Position numbers and translations under genes: made by a program. Source: Isoetes taiwanensis (taxonomy: Eukaryota; Streptophyta; Lycopodiopsida; Isoetales; Isoetaceae). Taken from it: 64,000 nt of DNA. Positions 24,807-37,070 of this stretch are shown here, piece by piece. A model generated the notes under the pieces. It saw nothing but the letters and a program-made list of their open reading frames with translations. It made no database searches and had not been told where the DNA came from. Each line of letters starts with the position of its first letter. Position 1 is the first letter of the stretch. The stretch covers positions 4,786,600 to 4,850,599 of the forward strand of contig JAJEKV010000058.1 in assembly GCA_021234155.1 (NCBI GenBank). The letters run 5' to 3'.

Positions 24807-25770
24807 CGGCAGTTGATCGGCTCCCGAAATTGAGAGGGGCCCGGTTCGCCAAGCGAACCCAAAAATCAACAGCGAACCCACCGGATCGCCCCAGCGAACC
24901 CCGTTATGTTGGCGATACCGAGGTGGCGCTACCCCGGGTTTGTTTAACCCGAACCATTAAGCTAAGCCGTAAAACGATGGCACTAGGTTACAGGCTTGGC
25001 CGGATGGTTAAGAAGGGTTTCAATGGCTTTACTCAGGCGAGCGATCATCTGAGAGCCCTATCAAGTTAAAGCCCAGCACAACAAAATCGGATCTTGAAGC
25101 GTGCCGGGATCGGTTTTACGGAAGCATGGTAGGACAAGGCATGGAGGCGAAATACAAAGCATTCCTTGTCGGTTTAGGCGGCTCAAGAATAGCAAGCTCG
25201 CACTAAAAAGAAATTTAGAATGTCTAAAGTCGGCCAGATTCTATACGGAACAACATAAAACCCAAATCCAGGTTGAGGCCGACAACAACAGAGCGGATTC
25301 CCATGCAACAGGCTTGGATTTTCAATAGCTACCTATCTGGCCAGATTTCTATAGGATCAGATTTCTGCTCTGAGATAATTTCAAGGAAAAGCTCAGGTGG
25401 AGCAACAAACCCGGATTTATCCCACAGAGTCGGCAGGCTGCGTTTCCCTGAGGCAGACCTAGATGCATACAGTTTGATGGCCGGATTGAGACAGCAAAAC
25501 GGCTTTTCTAGGAGACTAGCTGGAGTTCTTACAGCTATATGGTCAGATCTAAATAGCAAGGGGCCGGAGAATAACCCAGCAGTTCACATGGCCCAGGCGA
25601 ACCCTCCCGCTTAACCCTGGTTCGGGTTCGCTGGGCTTAACCGATGGGTAAGCGCCACCTCGGCGCCATCGTCAACATAACGGGTTCGCCTGGCTTAATC
25701 CCGGGGTGGGCCCTTATAAGCGAACCCGCTTGGCGGTTTGACCCAATTTCGGGAGCCAATAAAGTGGGCG
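24807..25770. mobile_element. MULE-like TIR element inside LINE B
   Basis: A 964-bp insertion flanked by the direct repeat ACATAATCC (24798-24806 and 25771-25779), a 9-bp target duplication. The ends are inverted repeats: GGCTCCCGAAATTG at 24819-24832 and its complement at 25744-25757. Imperfect inverted similarity extends about 150 bp inward (for example CCGAGGTGGCGCTACC near 24919 against GTAAGCGCCACCTCGG near 25648). No transposase is seen; it is non-autonomous. Long TIRs with a 9-bp duplication are typical of Mutator-like elements. Confidence 0.85.
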
Positions 25771-26998
25771 ACATAATCCGGCAACTCATATATGCTGATG
25801 ATGTTGACACGCCGCGATATACCCGGAGGACATGCAACGCCACCGGATGCTTTGAACACTTTACGCCAATTCATCGACATGAGAGTTAACTTGGCCAAGA
25901 CAAGGGTGCTTGCTGGTCCCATCATCCCGCACTCCACGCCTTCCCTCATTCACTTACCGAGGCGGGTAGTGGAGGTGGCTCAATCTTATAAGTATTTGGG
26001 CATTGAGTTTTCTACTACCACACTTTGGGATGCATCCATCGTTACGGTCACCGCAGTCGGAAAGCCCCTGTATGCAATGCAAAACAACAAATCACAAGGC
26101 GTAGCCGTATGCATGGGGTCACCAGGGCACACTTGTTCGTGGCCTTGGTTGAACCGATCCTCCTCTATGGGGCGAGAAGTGTGGGGCCGGTGATATCCCT
26201 CACCATTTGGAACGATCTAGAGCAGTACGTAAGGCCTTCTTGTCCCGGGCACTGGGAGTGAAATCCACGGTCCCATATCAGATCTTGCTTCAGGAGACAG
26301 GCTTCCTTCCATTACAGAGGGCTGCGCTGGAACATCACATTATCTACTTCCAGAAGGTGGTGGCTATGGATGAAGCCCGGCTGCCCAACCTTGCTTTGGT
26401 AGTGGCGATGGGCCCGCAGTGACTCAAAGCCTGCTGGAAAGACAAGCAAGCCCAGTGGTTCTCGCTATGGAATGTGCAGGCACACAGATGTGGACCAGTG
26501 CATACACCGAAGGAACGCTGGCGCCTTGAAGCAAGATTGGATGCTTGCTTCATGGCCAAGCTTTGGGATCTGAGAGGCCCGTCACATGTCAAGGTGGCAA
26601 ATTATCGACGGCGAGGTTAATCCCATGCTCACGCGGGGGCCCACACCACTACCGCGCACCCATCTACCCATGAAAAAGCGGGGTGATTGCTTCCATTCAA
26701 GACAGTGCACACCACCTCCGCATTGAGGCAGGGGAGATGGATTCGGGAGCCGCGTGAGGGCAGAGTCCTGTCGCCGCGTCAGCGCGCCATTGAGGATGAA
26801 AGTCACGCCTTCCAGGCCTGTCCGGTGTACCAGCATATCCGGGCTCGGTATGCTCGGTTAGTTGTGCCCCATCAGGCCTTGCATGAGCTACTGAGCACGG
26901 CCTCTGTAGGCTTGTTGGGATCGTACCTCCGGGAGGTAATGGATACGCGGACTCAGTTATGCCCCCCTGTCCGACATTAACCTCAGCTGTACTTGTGA

Positions 26999-27533
26999 TG
27001 TTAAATGGTGTCATGTTATTCAAAGCTATGGGAAGACCTATGAGAAGCAGTGGCAGTAGGTCAAAGTCAAAGTCAAAGTCAGTCAAAGTCAAAGGTGGCG
27101 GGCACCCCCTACCCGGGTGTTGCTGGGCTCGCTAGAAACACACAGACACCCCCTGCCCGCCACTTAGGGTTAGCGTTGACCAGTCAAAGTCAAAGTCAAC
27201 TAGGACCGAATTTTAAGGAAGGCAAGTCTATCTACTCCTGATCTTTAGGCAAGTTGAAGAACTTTCTATATGAGAGGGATGCACAATTTGACAAGTGGAT
27301 GCACCCAGATTGGAAGGTATATATGGAGATAAATACTGGAGTAATAGAGAGACAGGGCGCTTGCAGGTCGAGATATGAAGCAGGAGATTGTTTGAGCGCC
27401 TGATTGTATAATCATTACTGACTTGTATATGATCAAGTGAAAATTAGTGACCACTTCTTGGCTTTTCACTTAGATCATTGGATTGTAAAGCTTGTAATCA
27501 GTTTATTGAGTATATTATCTTCAAATCCTAACA
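26999..27533 (+). repeat. Copia 5' LTR
   Basis: 535 bp, begins TGTTAAATGG and ends AATCCTAACA. The U3 part has two clusters of GTCAAA repeats (about 27057-27095 and 27178-27199), which read on the other strand as W-box cores TTGAC. A 10-bp inverted repeat GTGGCGGGCA / TGCCCGCCAC brackets about 70 bp between them. Confidence 0.95.
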
Positions 27534-27537
27534 GTGG

Positions 27538-27552
27538 TGGTATCGAGCCATG
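27538..27552 (+). other. Copia primer-binding site
   Basis: TGGTATCGAGCCATG begins 5 bp after the 5' LTR. It resembles the initiator-methionine tRNA site (TGGTATCAGAGC) used by most plant copia elements, with one base missing. Confidence 0.75.
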
Positions 27553-27587
27553 TCAGCGAGGTTTGGAGCGAGGGTTGTTGAACTCTA

Positions 27588-30500
27588 TTGCGGTGTATGA
27601 AGGGGACCGAGGCTTTGATTTGGAAGGAACAAATCAAAAATGTTCTTGAAAATGAAGGGCTCTGGGAATTAGTTCAAGGAACTAGTTCAAGTGGGGATGC
27701 AGTCTCTGTGGCTGCAAGAAGAAGTTCTACCTCTGGAAAGTCTGGTGAAACTTCTGAAGAGTCTGGTGAAGTAGACTCAAGTAAAAGTGGTAAGGATGAA
27801 GTTGTTAAACTTCGTGAAGCATATGGTATTTTGACCCAGCAAAGTTGGGGCTTCAATTTTCTTTGAAGATAAGGGAAAGTCCCTAGTGATATTTGGAAGT
27901 TCCTGCTCAAAAACTATGAGGAAAAAACATCATCTCAGATTGATGTTCTTGATAAAGCACTTAGGATGCTAAGGGTAAAAGAAGGTGATGACTTACCAAA
28001 GTTTTTCTCTAAGTTTGATAACATTGTGGCAGACTTAGAAGGTCCGGGTGGTATTCGACCGAAGCAAACAAAAAATTATTGCATGTGGCAAGAGCGGTTG
28101 AGGGGAACAAGCGGTTGTCAACTCTTATTAGGAATGTGGCCAAAACAGAGAGGCAAGCAGAAGAAATGATTGAACGAGTTTGAACAAAATAAGGTATTGT
28201 ATGATGATGATATTGAAGATAATGTTGAAGTGTTGTATGCGGTAAGGGCAAAGCAAAGTTTTGGGGGAAAAGTGCTAAAGATAAGAGTGAAATAGGTCCT
28301 TGTTTTTCACCGCAAAGCAAAAAAGGGCATTTAAAGATAAATTGTCCTAAATTGAAAGAGGTTGAGTGCTTTAACTGTGGAGGCAGAGGTCACTTTGCAA
28401 ACAAGTGCTCAAGTAGCAAAATGAATAGAGGCAGACCAAGTAGAGGGAGAAATTATTCTAGAGGTCGAGGAAGGAATCCTGACACACAAAGGTCTACTGT
28501 AAATTTGGTGCAAGATATTGAAGAAGAATCAAGTGAAGAGGATGAAGATCTTTGAGGTAAGTAATTATGACATTTTGGTTGTTTCAAAAGAAAAATCTAA
28601 TAATGATGATGAAATGTTAATATTAGATAGTGGAGCGAAAAAATCGCGTGACAGTCAAGCCAAATTATTCAAGGAGGAAAAAAGAAGGAAGAATTAAGCA
28701 TATCAAGTTAGGAAATGGGAAGTTGCAAGATGTTCAATGCAGGGAATGTTAGGAATTGTATGACCTTCAAGGGAGAGCAATAAACTTGAAGGATGTTTTG
28801 TGTGTGCCTTCACTAGTCGAAATTTAATTTACATTTACGCTTAGTAGACATGGATTACACTTGTTGTTTTTGACAAGTATCAATGTAAAGTGCTTTTGAA
28901 TAATGAGATCAAATTTCTTGGAAGAAGATTTGGTAATTTGTTTGCATTGGATAGTGGTTGTTTGCCCGTGTTAATTCATTTATGATTCCGGATATGGACA
29001 CTTGGCATCCGAGGTTATGTCATGTTAATCATAGCACCATAGATACTATGATTAAACAAAAAGTAATCAAAGCAAAAATGAAGTTGATGAGCCAAGAATG
29101 CGCCTAGGTTGCATGCTAGGAAAACATGCAAGATTGCCTTTTAAAAGGGCAAAGAGAAAAACCAAAGGGGTGTTGGAGCTAGTGCATACAGATCTCGTGG
29201 TCCTCTTAATGTTAGAGGAATATCGGGGAAAAAGGTATTTCATTACCTTTATTGATGACTTTAGTAGAAAGACAACATGCATGTGTCTTAGAACTAAAGA
29301 TCAAGCCTTTGAGGCTTATAAAATGTTTTTTCTTGGAAGTGGAATTAGAAACGAGGGAAAAAAAAGTGAAATGTATTCGATCCGACCGTGGTGGAGAGTT
29401 CATGTCGTCCCGAGTTTATCAAGTTTTGCAAGGTAAGGGGAATAAAGAGACGGTTTACATGTAGTTTTTCTCCACAAACTAATGGCATTCTTTGAAAGGA
29501 AAAATAGGACAATTTTAAATTTGTCGAGCTATGATAAAACACACGGGGCTACCCAATTATTTGTGGGAGGAAGCCTGTCTTAACAAAGTTGAAAGTTCAG
29601 AATATGTTACCAAATAGAGCAGTCAGTGGAATGACCCCAGATGAGCTATGGTCAGGAGTTAAACCAAACTATGAGACACTGAGAGTTTTTGGCTGTCTAA
29701 GCTATGTTCATGTACCAAAGCAACAAAGGTTAAAGTTGGATGATCGAGCAAGAATAGCCTTTCTTGTAGGATATGATCAAGAATCCAAGGCATACAGATT
29801 ATTTGATCCACAAAGGAAAAAGATTTTGATCAGTAGAGATGTGACATTTGACGAATCTCAATCTTATAAAAACATAAAGTTTTTCTCTGTTAACCCTAAA
29901 GAAAAGGAAGTTCAGAAATTGAATACGAACTTTATTGATGATGATGATGAGCAGGATACCAATAAACTCTCCTCTCAACAAGTTGGTGCTGAAGTCGCTG
30001 CAGATAGTGTGGCTGATACTATAGAAAAGGAGGTAACACAGCCAAGGGCTGGTAGAAGAACTGCAGCTCAGATCTTGCAACAAGAGGCTAATGTTGATCA
30101 TGAAAGATTTGGAAGAGATAACACAGGTAGAAGTAGAAGAATACAAAGTGAAGCAGCAGGTGTAAACCTTATTGAAATCCTTGCCTTGCTGGATACTGAA
30201 GTACCAAAATCTTATAGAGAAGCTATAAGTGTGGTTGATGCAAAAGAATGGAAAATTGCCATGAATGATGAGCTGGATGCATTTAAGAGAACAGGGACGT
30301 ATGAACTTGTAAACTTGCCTGAAGGTAGACATGCAGTGGGGTGTAAATGGATATTTAAAATCAAGCGAGGAGTACAACCTCACTCAATTAAGTATAAAGC
30401 TCGATTAGTAGCACGGGGGGATACACGAGAAGAAGGGAATTGACTATGAGGAAACTTTTTCCCCTATAGTAAAAATGACAAGTATCAGGATGTTGTTAGC

Positions 30501-31742
30501 AGTAGCAAATGCAAAGAATTTTGAGGTACATCATATGGATGTCTCTACTGCTTTCTTGAATGCCGACTTGGAGGAGGATATCTTTATGATGCAAACCTCC
30601 GGCTTTGAGCAAGGGAAAGATAAAGTGTGGAAACTTAAAAGGTCTGTATATGGGCTGAGAGTCCACCAAGACAATGGTATATTTGCATGGACTCATATTT
30701 AAGGGAACAAGGGTTTATAAAACTAAAGGATGATGGAAATATTTATTTATTTAAGGATGGGAATGAAGTATGCTATATTGCATTATATGTGGATGATAAT
30801 GTGATGGTTAGTAGCAATCTTGATGTGCTACAAAAATGCAAAGACATTCTCAAGAATCGGTTTAAAATGACAGACTTGGGTGAACTTAAAAAGTTTTTAG
30901 GAATTGAAGTCTTCAGAGCTAGAGACAAACAGGTTCTTACTTTGACACAAGGTGAGAATATTGCAGGGATGCTCAAAAGATTCAACATGGAAGATTGTAA
31001 GGTGGTAAAAACTCCCATGGTTCCAGGTAACAAACTAACCTTGAATTTGAATGATGACAGGTCAGAAATGGAAAACATTCCATATCAAGAGTTAGTTGGC
31101 TGCTTACTATATTTATCTAGCTGCACAAGGCCCGATATTTCATTTGCAGTCAATATTCTAAGTAGATACTGTCATAACTTTGGAAAAGAGCACTGGCAGG
31201 CAGCTAAGAGGGTTCTAAGATATTTGAAAGGAACTGTAGATTATGGGATACAATTTAATTCTGATAACATGGAGTTGCTATCATACTGTGATTCAGATTG
31301 GGGTGGAGACCCTGATGAAAGAAAATCAACTTCAGGAATTATTTGCATGCTAGGAGGAGGGCCCATTTCATGGAAATGCAGGAAGCAAAAGGCAATAGCA
31401 CTGTCATCTGCAGAAGCAGAATATGCAGCTGCAACCCTTGCTGCTAAGGAAATAGTATGGAGTGAAAGGTTGCTACAAGAAATAGGTATAGAGCAAAGAA
31501 AACCTTTGAAATTGTTTTCTGACAGTCTCAGTTGCATAGGAATGACGAAAAATCCAATACAACATGAAAGGACCAAGCATATCGAGCTGGAGATGCATTT
31601 CATAAGGGATCTAGTGAAGAAAAGAATCATTGAACTACAATATGTTCAAACTGACATACAGTTGGCAGATATTTTGACTAAGGCCTTGACAGAGTTAAAA
31701 TTTAGTAGACTGAGACAAATGATCAGTTGCAAGGAAAAATAA
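27588..31742 (+). pseudogene. Copia gag-pol, multiply frameshifted
   Basis: Gag begins around 27588 and includes the zinc knuckle CFNCGGRGHFANKC (about 28364-28405). The protease motif LILDSGA is near 28618-28638. The pre-integrase text WHPRLCH is near 28993, and integrase residues include HTDL (about 29184) and IRSDRGGEF (about 29378-29404). RT spans about 30230-31100 with LYVDDN (30783-30800). RNase H runs to about 31700 (YCDSDWGGDPDERKSTSG, KHIELEMHFIRD). The longest clean stretches are 29589-30443 and 30687-31742. Frame breaks occur near 27865, 28100, 28555, 28700-28900, 29330, 29460-29510, 30440 and 30690. It cannot make a complete polyprotein, so this copy must have moved with enzymes from another element. 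Confidence 0.9.
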
Positions 31743-31744
31743 CA

Positions 31745-31755
31745 TGAAGGGAAAG
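31745..31755 (+). other. Copia polypurine tract
   Basis: The purine-rich GAAGGGAAAG lies directly before the 3' LTR and is the expected plus-strand primer. Confidence 0.7.
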
Positions 31756-32293
31756 TGTTAAATGGTGTCATGTTATTCAAAGCTATGGGAAGACCTATGA
31801 GAAGCAGTGGCAGTAGGTCAAAGTCAAAGTCAAAGTCAGTCAAAGTCAAAGGTGGCGGGCACCCCCTACCCGGGTGTTGCTGGGCTCGCTAGAAACACAC
31901 AGACACCCCCTGCCCGCCACTTAGGGTTAGCGTTGACCAGTCAAAGTCAAAGTCAACTAGGACCGAATTTTAAGGAAGGCAAGTCTATCTACTCCTGATC
32001 TTTAGGCAAGTTGAAGAACTTTCTATATGAGAGGGATGCACAATTTGACAAGTGGATGCACCCAGATTGGAAGGTATATATGGAGATAAATACTGGAGTA
32101 ATAGAGAGACAGCTTGCCTTGGTGTCGAGATATGAAGCGAGGGGAGATTGTTTGGCGCTTTGATTGTATAATCATTACTGACTTGTATATGATCAAGTGA
32201 AAATTAGTGACCACTTCTTGGCTTTTCACTTAGATCATTGGATTGTAAAGCTTGTAATCAGTTTATTGAGTATATTATCTTCAAATCCTAACA
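31756..32293 (+). repeat. Copia 3' LTR
   Basis: 538 bp, matches the 5' LTR with no difference I could see, except in one patch of about 55 bp (32110-32163 against 27353-27405) where many substitutions and small indels cluster. Confidence 0.95.
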
Positions 32294-32789
32294 TGTGATT
32301 ATGTATATAATCATAAAAGATATAAAGATCCTTATTGCTACTAAGGTTTTCCCCGAAAACCCTTTGGTGGGGTTTTTAATCCTCGTAGTAATCGCTCTTT
32401 GCTCTCTCTTTGTACTTGGGTCCCATAGGCCAGTTGGTCTCCGTGGACGATAAAATCATATTCTATTCTATTCTATTCTATTCTATTCCAATGCTAGTTT
32501 GGCATTCTTTTAGTTTGTCTTTTATAAATTTTAGGACAAAACAAAGTCTAACATAAGAGACTGAAAAATATCAGACCGAAAATTGATATTGATGACTAAT
32601 GACACGCTTGTACATTCATCGGGTTTTCCACATCTGGTCCCATATGTAGTTTCTGAGTAACCCTCGCCTGTTAGTTCCATCAAACGAGCCTCCAAAACGC
32701 ATGGAAATGCAGTCTTCACATATATTGCATCACTGAACAATTTGCCAGGCAGGCCATAAGAAAATTTTACACTTCTCAAGGATACTATG

Positions 32790-34300
32790 ATCAATCAGGG
32801 ATTTTCAATCTTTGCAATCTATGGATGGTCCTCTTTATTACAGGAACCTTCCTATACACTTGTTTCCATATCATGTTAGTCGCATCATTAATTTGTGATG
32901 GATGTTGATATTCGAAGTGATGAGTGACCTCTTTGAGCTTCTTCCACATTTTTAACCACTCCTCTTTAGAAAAGTTCTCCAAATGATGGAGGAGAAAGCA
33001 CGGTCGTGACAAACATCATCTTTTGAAAAAAAATTTTGAACTTCCTATAGTCTAAGTCATCTTCAAATGGAAGTTCAATCTTGTCACCGACAATTATGGG
33101 GAGACAATGGTCGACGATTGCATCAAACAAAGACGCACGAAGATCTTGTGGTCTCTATTTGGGCCGAGACAAAACTTTGAATTTCGTGATGCCTACAGGT
33201 TGCCTGCGCATACAAAGCTCATATTATCACCCCATACAATACATTCATGACAACTAACAAGCTTTCCTTTTAGTATTTTTATATTTCGTTCAAGAAGTGC
33301 ACGTTCTAATTTACAAAGCTTATGGCTTATCGAACTTTTTGCACTATAAAGCAAAGATAACTAACTCCATGACCTATTATCTTTAACCTTCTTCTTGAAT
33401 AACAATAGTTGGGGAGCAAACTCGGGCCTTTTTATTTAGTAAATGACATACTTGTTTCTTTGTCTCACGTGTGAATGTCCCTTCTTCATAGTGTACTCGG
33501 CTTACCCTTCAAGACCTCTCGCAAGTTTTGACGACAACTCCTTCCTGAAATTAAGCATGTGTGAGAATCTCCACAATAAACGGAATATTGAAGTCACAAG
33601 CTTCTACACACTATAAATCTGATTCTCTTTGCCAACACCACCTAAATTTCTGGGATTCTTGCAACAGTTCAATCTGAAAATTCAAAACTGAATGTGCAAC
33701 CACAACTAAGTCTTTGCTCATTCCCAATTTACAATTAACTTTCCCACTGAAAGCAGTAGCATTGGGTTTATACAATCCACGAGAATAAGAAACGGTATAA
33801 CATAGTCCCAAATTCAATTCATCCTGCTGGCACGTTCAAGTGCCATGGCTCATAAGGGGTAGAGTAGAAGTTAGTACAATGAAATTAAAGCGAGGAATCC
33901 TCTTTCTGTGCACTATTTAGAAACTTGAAATTCATTTATCTGCAAGTCTAATACAAGAACGTTATAATTTAAATGGCAACTCACATCTTTCCGCTTGATT
34001 CTTCCTTGGAAAAAAAGCAGAGTTGCTCTTGACTTGAATGGGTCATCTCAGATCATCATTTTTTAAATGTAGGAACCATATGATTGTAAGGAGCAATAAT
34101 GTCTTTTGCAAGTGAAGCTACATCCTTGGGATAGCGTGAAAGGTCTGCAACAACGAGTAATGAAGAATTAAGCATTTCCCTCCGAGATCCGAATGCATTC
34201 GGATGGTGTATGACAAAAACATGATCTCGACCACCCGACCTTTTCCACCATTTTGATTTGCCTAGAATGTTCAATAGTTCAATCTGCAAAGTTAAAGGAG
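32790..34300 (-). pseudogene. GT47 exostosin-like glycosyltransferase remnant
   Basis: Minus-strand exon pieces match plant exostosin-domain glycosyltransferases (Golgi, cell-wall polysaccharides). An upstream exon at about 34060-34290 reads WWKRSGGRDHVFVIHHPNAF and VVADLSRYPKDVASLAKDII. A downstream piece at about 33200-32790 reads [33 protein letters not shown] and then [16 protein letters not shown]. Stops and frameshifts interrupt it (for example near 33160 and 33025). The DHVF and EL-P-ED blocks are family hallmarks. The sequence between the pieces is not clearly coding. Confidence 0.75.
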
Positions 34301-35055
34301 TGAGTGTATTGTCTGAAATACATTCACTCATAACACAGATTAAAGGCAGACATAACATATGCCAAAGTCTATTTCCTAGTATGCTACTTAAAGAGGACAT
34401 GTACACAGTAAATCTGCATATAAACTCTGCTTCTCTTCAAGGGAAGGCAACACATAATGTGCCCGGTCGGATGTAATTTCATCTTTGAGACAAATTAGTA
34501 TCATCGAAAGCATTTGTGATTGTCTCGAGTAGTGATAACAAATTGAATCACATACAACACTAATCACAAGCAGTTACATAGTGGTAGGAGATAATGAAAG
34601 TTGTTACGCATCAAAAGGTTCCAAAACAGTCAATCAAGTTTTATCAAAACGCTATGTTGCCATCCCAATGCTTCTTATCCCTTCGGTAACAAGCTTCTGT
34701 GCAATCTACTATGCTTTCTTGAAATGTTACTGTTCTAATCTGCCCCAATGAGATTTTCCAAAATTATACTAGTCAAGAGTCAGTAGCATTATGTGCAATC
34801 ACAATCAGATGGCAATCCAATAACCTCAATGCACCCACCATAAGTTAGCATTGTTGAGTTCAAGAAATGAAGTGGAATCTAGAGGCATGTCTTTTGTCTA
34901 TTAGATGTGCTATGTCTTTTGTCTATTAGATGTGCTATGTGCCTTGAAGAATCTTTATGGTTTTATGGCCAAAATTAGGAGTAGACCCAATCAACTCACC
35001 TTTAAACTCCATATGATATTCAGATCTACAAAACATGCCTAAACACATAGCCAAA

Positions 35056-35414
35056 GTGGTAGGTAGCATTAGGATGGTGAGGCTAAAAAAGCCATGCCCC
35101 TAGAGTTGGCCCTAGGACCTAGACTTCCTAAGGCGGGATTAAATTCTGCCTACAAAGTGTGCATGTAAGGCAAAAGTTTTGCCCAACGGATGTGTGGTGA
35201 GTTGGTATAGGCCTAGTAATGCCAAAATAAATGTACATTTGGTCATGGGTTCAAACATTGCCAATGTTATTTATATTTGGAAGTTAGTTACTAGGGGTAT
35301 ACGATGATGATCCCTGACGTGTAGATCTTAAAAGCCTATATATGTCCTCCACTTTGGCTGCAGTAAGGCGGTGGGATAAACTAGCTAGTCTGTACAAGAT
35401 TAGTCTAGTATGGA
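35056..35414 (+). repeat. SINE-like repeat, copy 1
   Basis: A family member of about 360 bp, also found at 35415-35668, 39922-40029 (3' part), 40031-40437 and 40448-40910. It contains GTGGTGAGTTGG and, about 50 bp later, GGGTTCAAAC, which resemble the A and B boxes of tRNA-type RNA polymerase III promoters. Two short hairpins precede them (GGCGGGATTAAATCCTGCC and GGCAAAAGTTTTGCC). No coding capacity. Confidence 0.6.
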
Positions 35415-35668
35415 CGGTGGTGAGGCTTAAAGCCATGCCCATAGGACCTAGACTTCCTAAGGCGGGATTAAATCCTGCCTACAAAGTGTGCATGTAAGGC
35501 AAAAGTTTTGCCCAACGGATGTGTGGTGAGTTAGTATAGGCCTAGTAATGCCAAAATAAATGTACATTTGGTCATGGATTCAAACCTTGCCAATGTCATT
35601 TATATTTGGAAGTTGGTTATTAGGGGTATACAATGATGATTCCCGACGTGGTAGAATTTAAAAGCCTA
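35415..35668 (+). repeat. SINE-like repeat, copy 2 (3' shortened)
   Basis: Directly follows copy 1 and ends at AAAAGCCTAC, so the last third of the family sequence (ATATATGTCCTCCACTTTGG onward) is missing. Confidence 0.6.
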
Positions 35669-36489
35669 CTAGTAACGGTGCCCAGCGTTGCTGGGCATAA
35701 GTTGAAGCACTGGCTGTGGACGAAAATCTATCCAACACAAACTCCTTGTCAAATCTAATATAATAGAAAAATACCCACCTTCGGTGGGCCTTCTGTGTGA
35801 TTATGCATCATGAGTATACAATCAAGAGTGGGGTATTAATGTGTTGATATAGCATGTAAAATTTTTGAGACAAAATGGTATTACATACAAACCTCTTGTC
35901 CCATTAGGACTCAAAAGCATTTGTTGTCAAATATATATTTGTTACCAGAGTAATATGACAATATGTCAAAACAATATCCAAAGACTAGCATGTTGCATGC
36001 ACTTGGAGGCATATCTACAGAAATTCGCTTTGGTTACATTCAAAGAAATTTGCTTTACCTAAAGAGTGTTGGACACCTGTAGCTTTGGCAAAGGGATCTT
36101 GCTTGCACTCTAAAATTTTCATGTTTTTTGAATCTTATTTTATGTTTCTTGCAAGACAAAATTTCGAGAGCAACTTGGAAATTTAGCAAGTATATCCTAT
36201 GGCAAAGGAGTCGCAAACCTACGTTTTGCAATAGTGTATGTCTAAATGCTTGAAGGTTCACACTTGACAATATCATGCAGTTGAGATTGTTGTCTATAAA
36301 GCAACAAACCTACTATAAGTTGCACCCGCAGTAAATTACGAAATCCACAACCACAATTTCACACACGCAACAATTTGAATTGATTGTTATCCGTGGTGAC
36401 TTGTTTCAATATTTTTCACTTGGCATTCTACTATATATAAATAGGCTTGACATTAAATTAAATAAACATGGCATTGTTCTAAGTTCCCC

Positions 36490-37070
36490 AAGCCACTGGG
36501 GATATCCTGTTACCATTGCACCCCATGATATGACATCATGAGCAGGTATCAAATTGAACAACCCATGATATGACATCATGGGCAAGTGTCAAATTAAATA
36601 AATGGCACGCATCTACAATACATAAATATCATGTCCAATGATATGACATCATGGGCAAGTGTCAAATTGAACAAATGGCACGCATCTACAATATATAAAT
36701 ATCATGTCCAATATTTCACATGCACCCTTTAAGCAATCATTTTAATATGGTCAGTGGACTGCCCTATTCTTGGGTTTTCTTGAAAGAGAGCATCTTAATG
36801 GACTGCCCTATTCTTGGGTTTTCTTGAAAGAGAGCATCTTAATGCCATCAAAAAATCCACAGTTTGCTAATAAGCAACATTATGCTTACGTTACACTTAT
36901 CAACGAAAGCTATAGTGTACTTAGCAAATTAATCCTCCGGGTGGAAAGCATACCATTTTGAAATCACACAGATTGCGGAGCGGCCCAGAGCGAAAGCTAT
37001 AGTGTACTTAGCAAATTAATCCTCCTGGCGGAAAGCATACCATTTTGAAATTACAGAGCGGCCGGAAAAA
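36490..37070. repeat. Cluster of short two-copy tandem repeats
   Basis: Three adjacent local duplications: ~77-bp units around GATATGACATCATGGGCAAG (36562-36715), 44-bp units beginning TGGACTGCCCTATTC (36755-36842), and ~93-bp units beginning CGAAAGCTATAGTGTAC (36903-37070). Part of the last recurs near 37545. Confidence 0.75.

Larger units (their letters stand above)
26999..32293 (+). mobile_element. Complete Ty1/copia retrotransposon
   Basis: A 5295-bp element flanked by the 5-bp duplication TGTGA (26994-26998 and 32294-32298). It has two LTRs, a primer-binding site, a polypurine tract and domains in copia order: gag, protease, integrase, reverse transcriptase, RNase H. It sits in the 3' UTR of LINE B, so it is younger than that LINE. 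Confidence 0.95.
24430..32488 (+). mobile_element. LINE B, reverse-transcriptase fragment split by two insertions
   Basis: Non-LTR retrotransposon of the same family as LINE A. Pieces: 24430-24806, 25771-26998 and 32294-32488. The first has the RT motifs FVDFAKAFDTVPRDKLW and APEGCPLSPTALGLYID. The second resumes in the catalytic YADD region (25786-25800) and runs through LVEPILLYG and TVPYQILLQETGFLPLQ to IEDESHAFQACPVY. The last is the 3' UTR with hairpin, the GGGTCCCATAGGCCAGTTGG block and a (TATTC)n tail. It is 5' truncated and has several frameshifts outside the insertions, so it is dead. Confidence 0.85.

Noticed and set aside
24840-25620. Protein-coding gene within the MULE-like insertion
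   Set aside because: Open stretches are short, discontinuous and composed largely of CGAACCC-type repeats of the TIR region.
35190-35260. tRNA gene
   Set aside because: A- and B-box-like motifs are present, but no cloverleaf or acceptor stem can be drawn; better explained as a SINE-like repeat.
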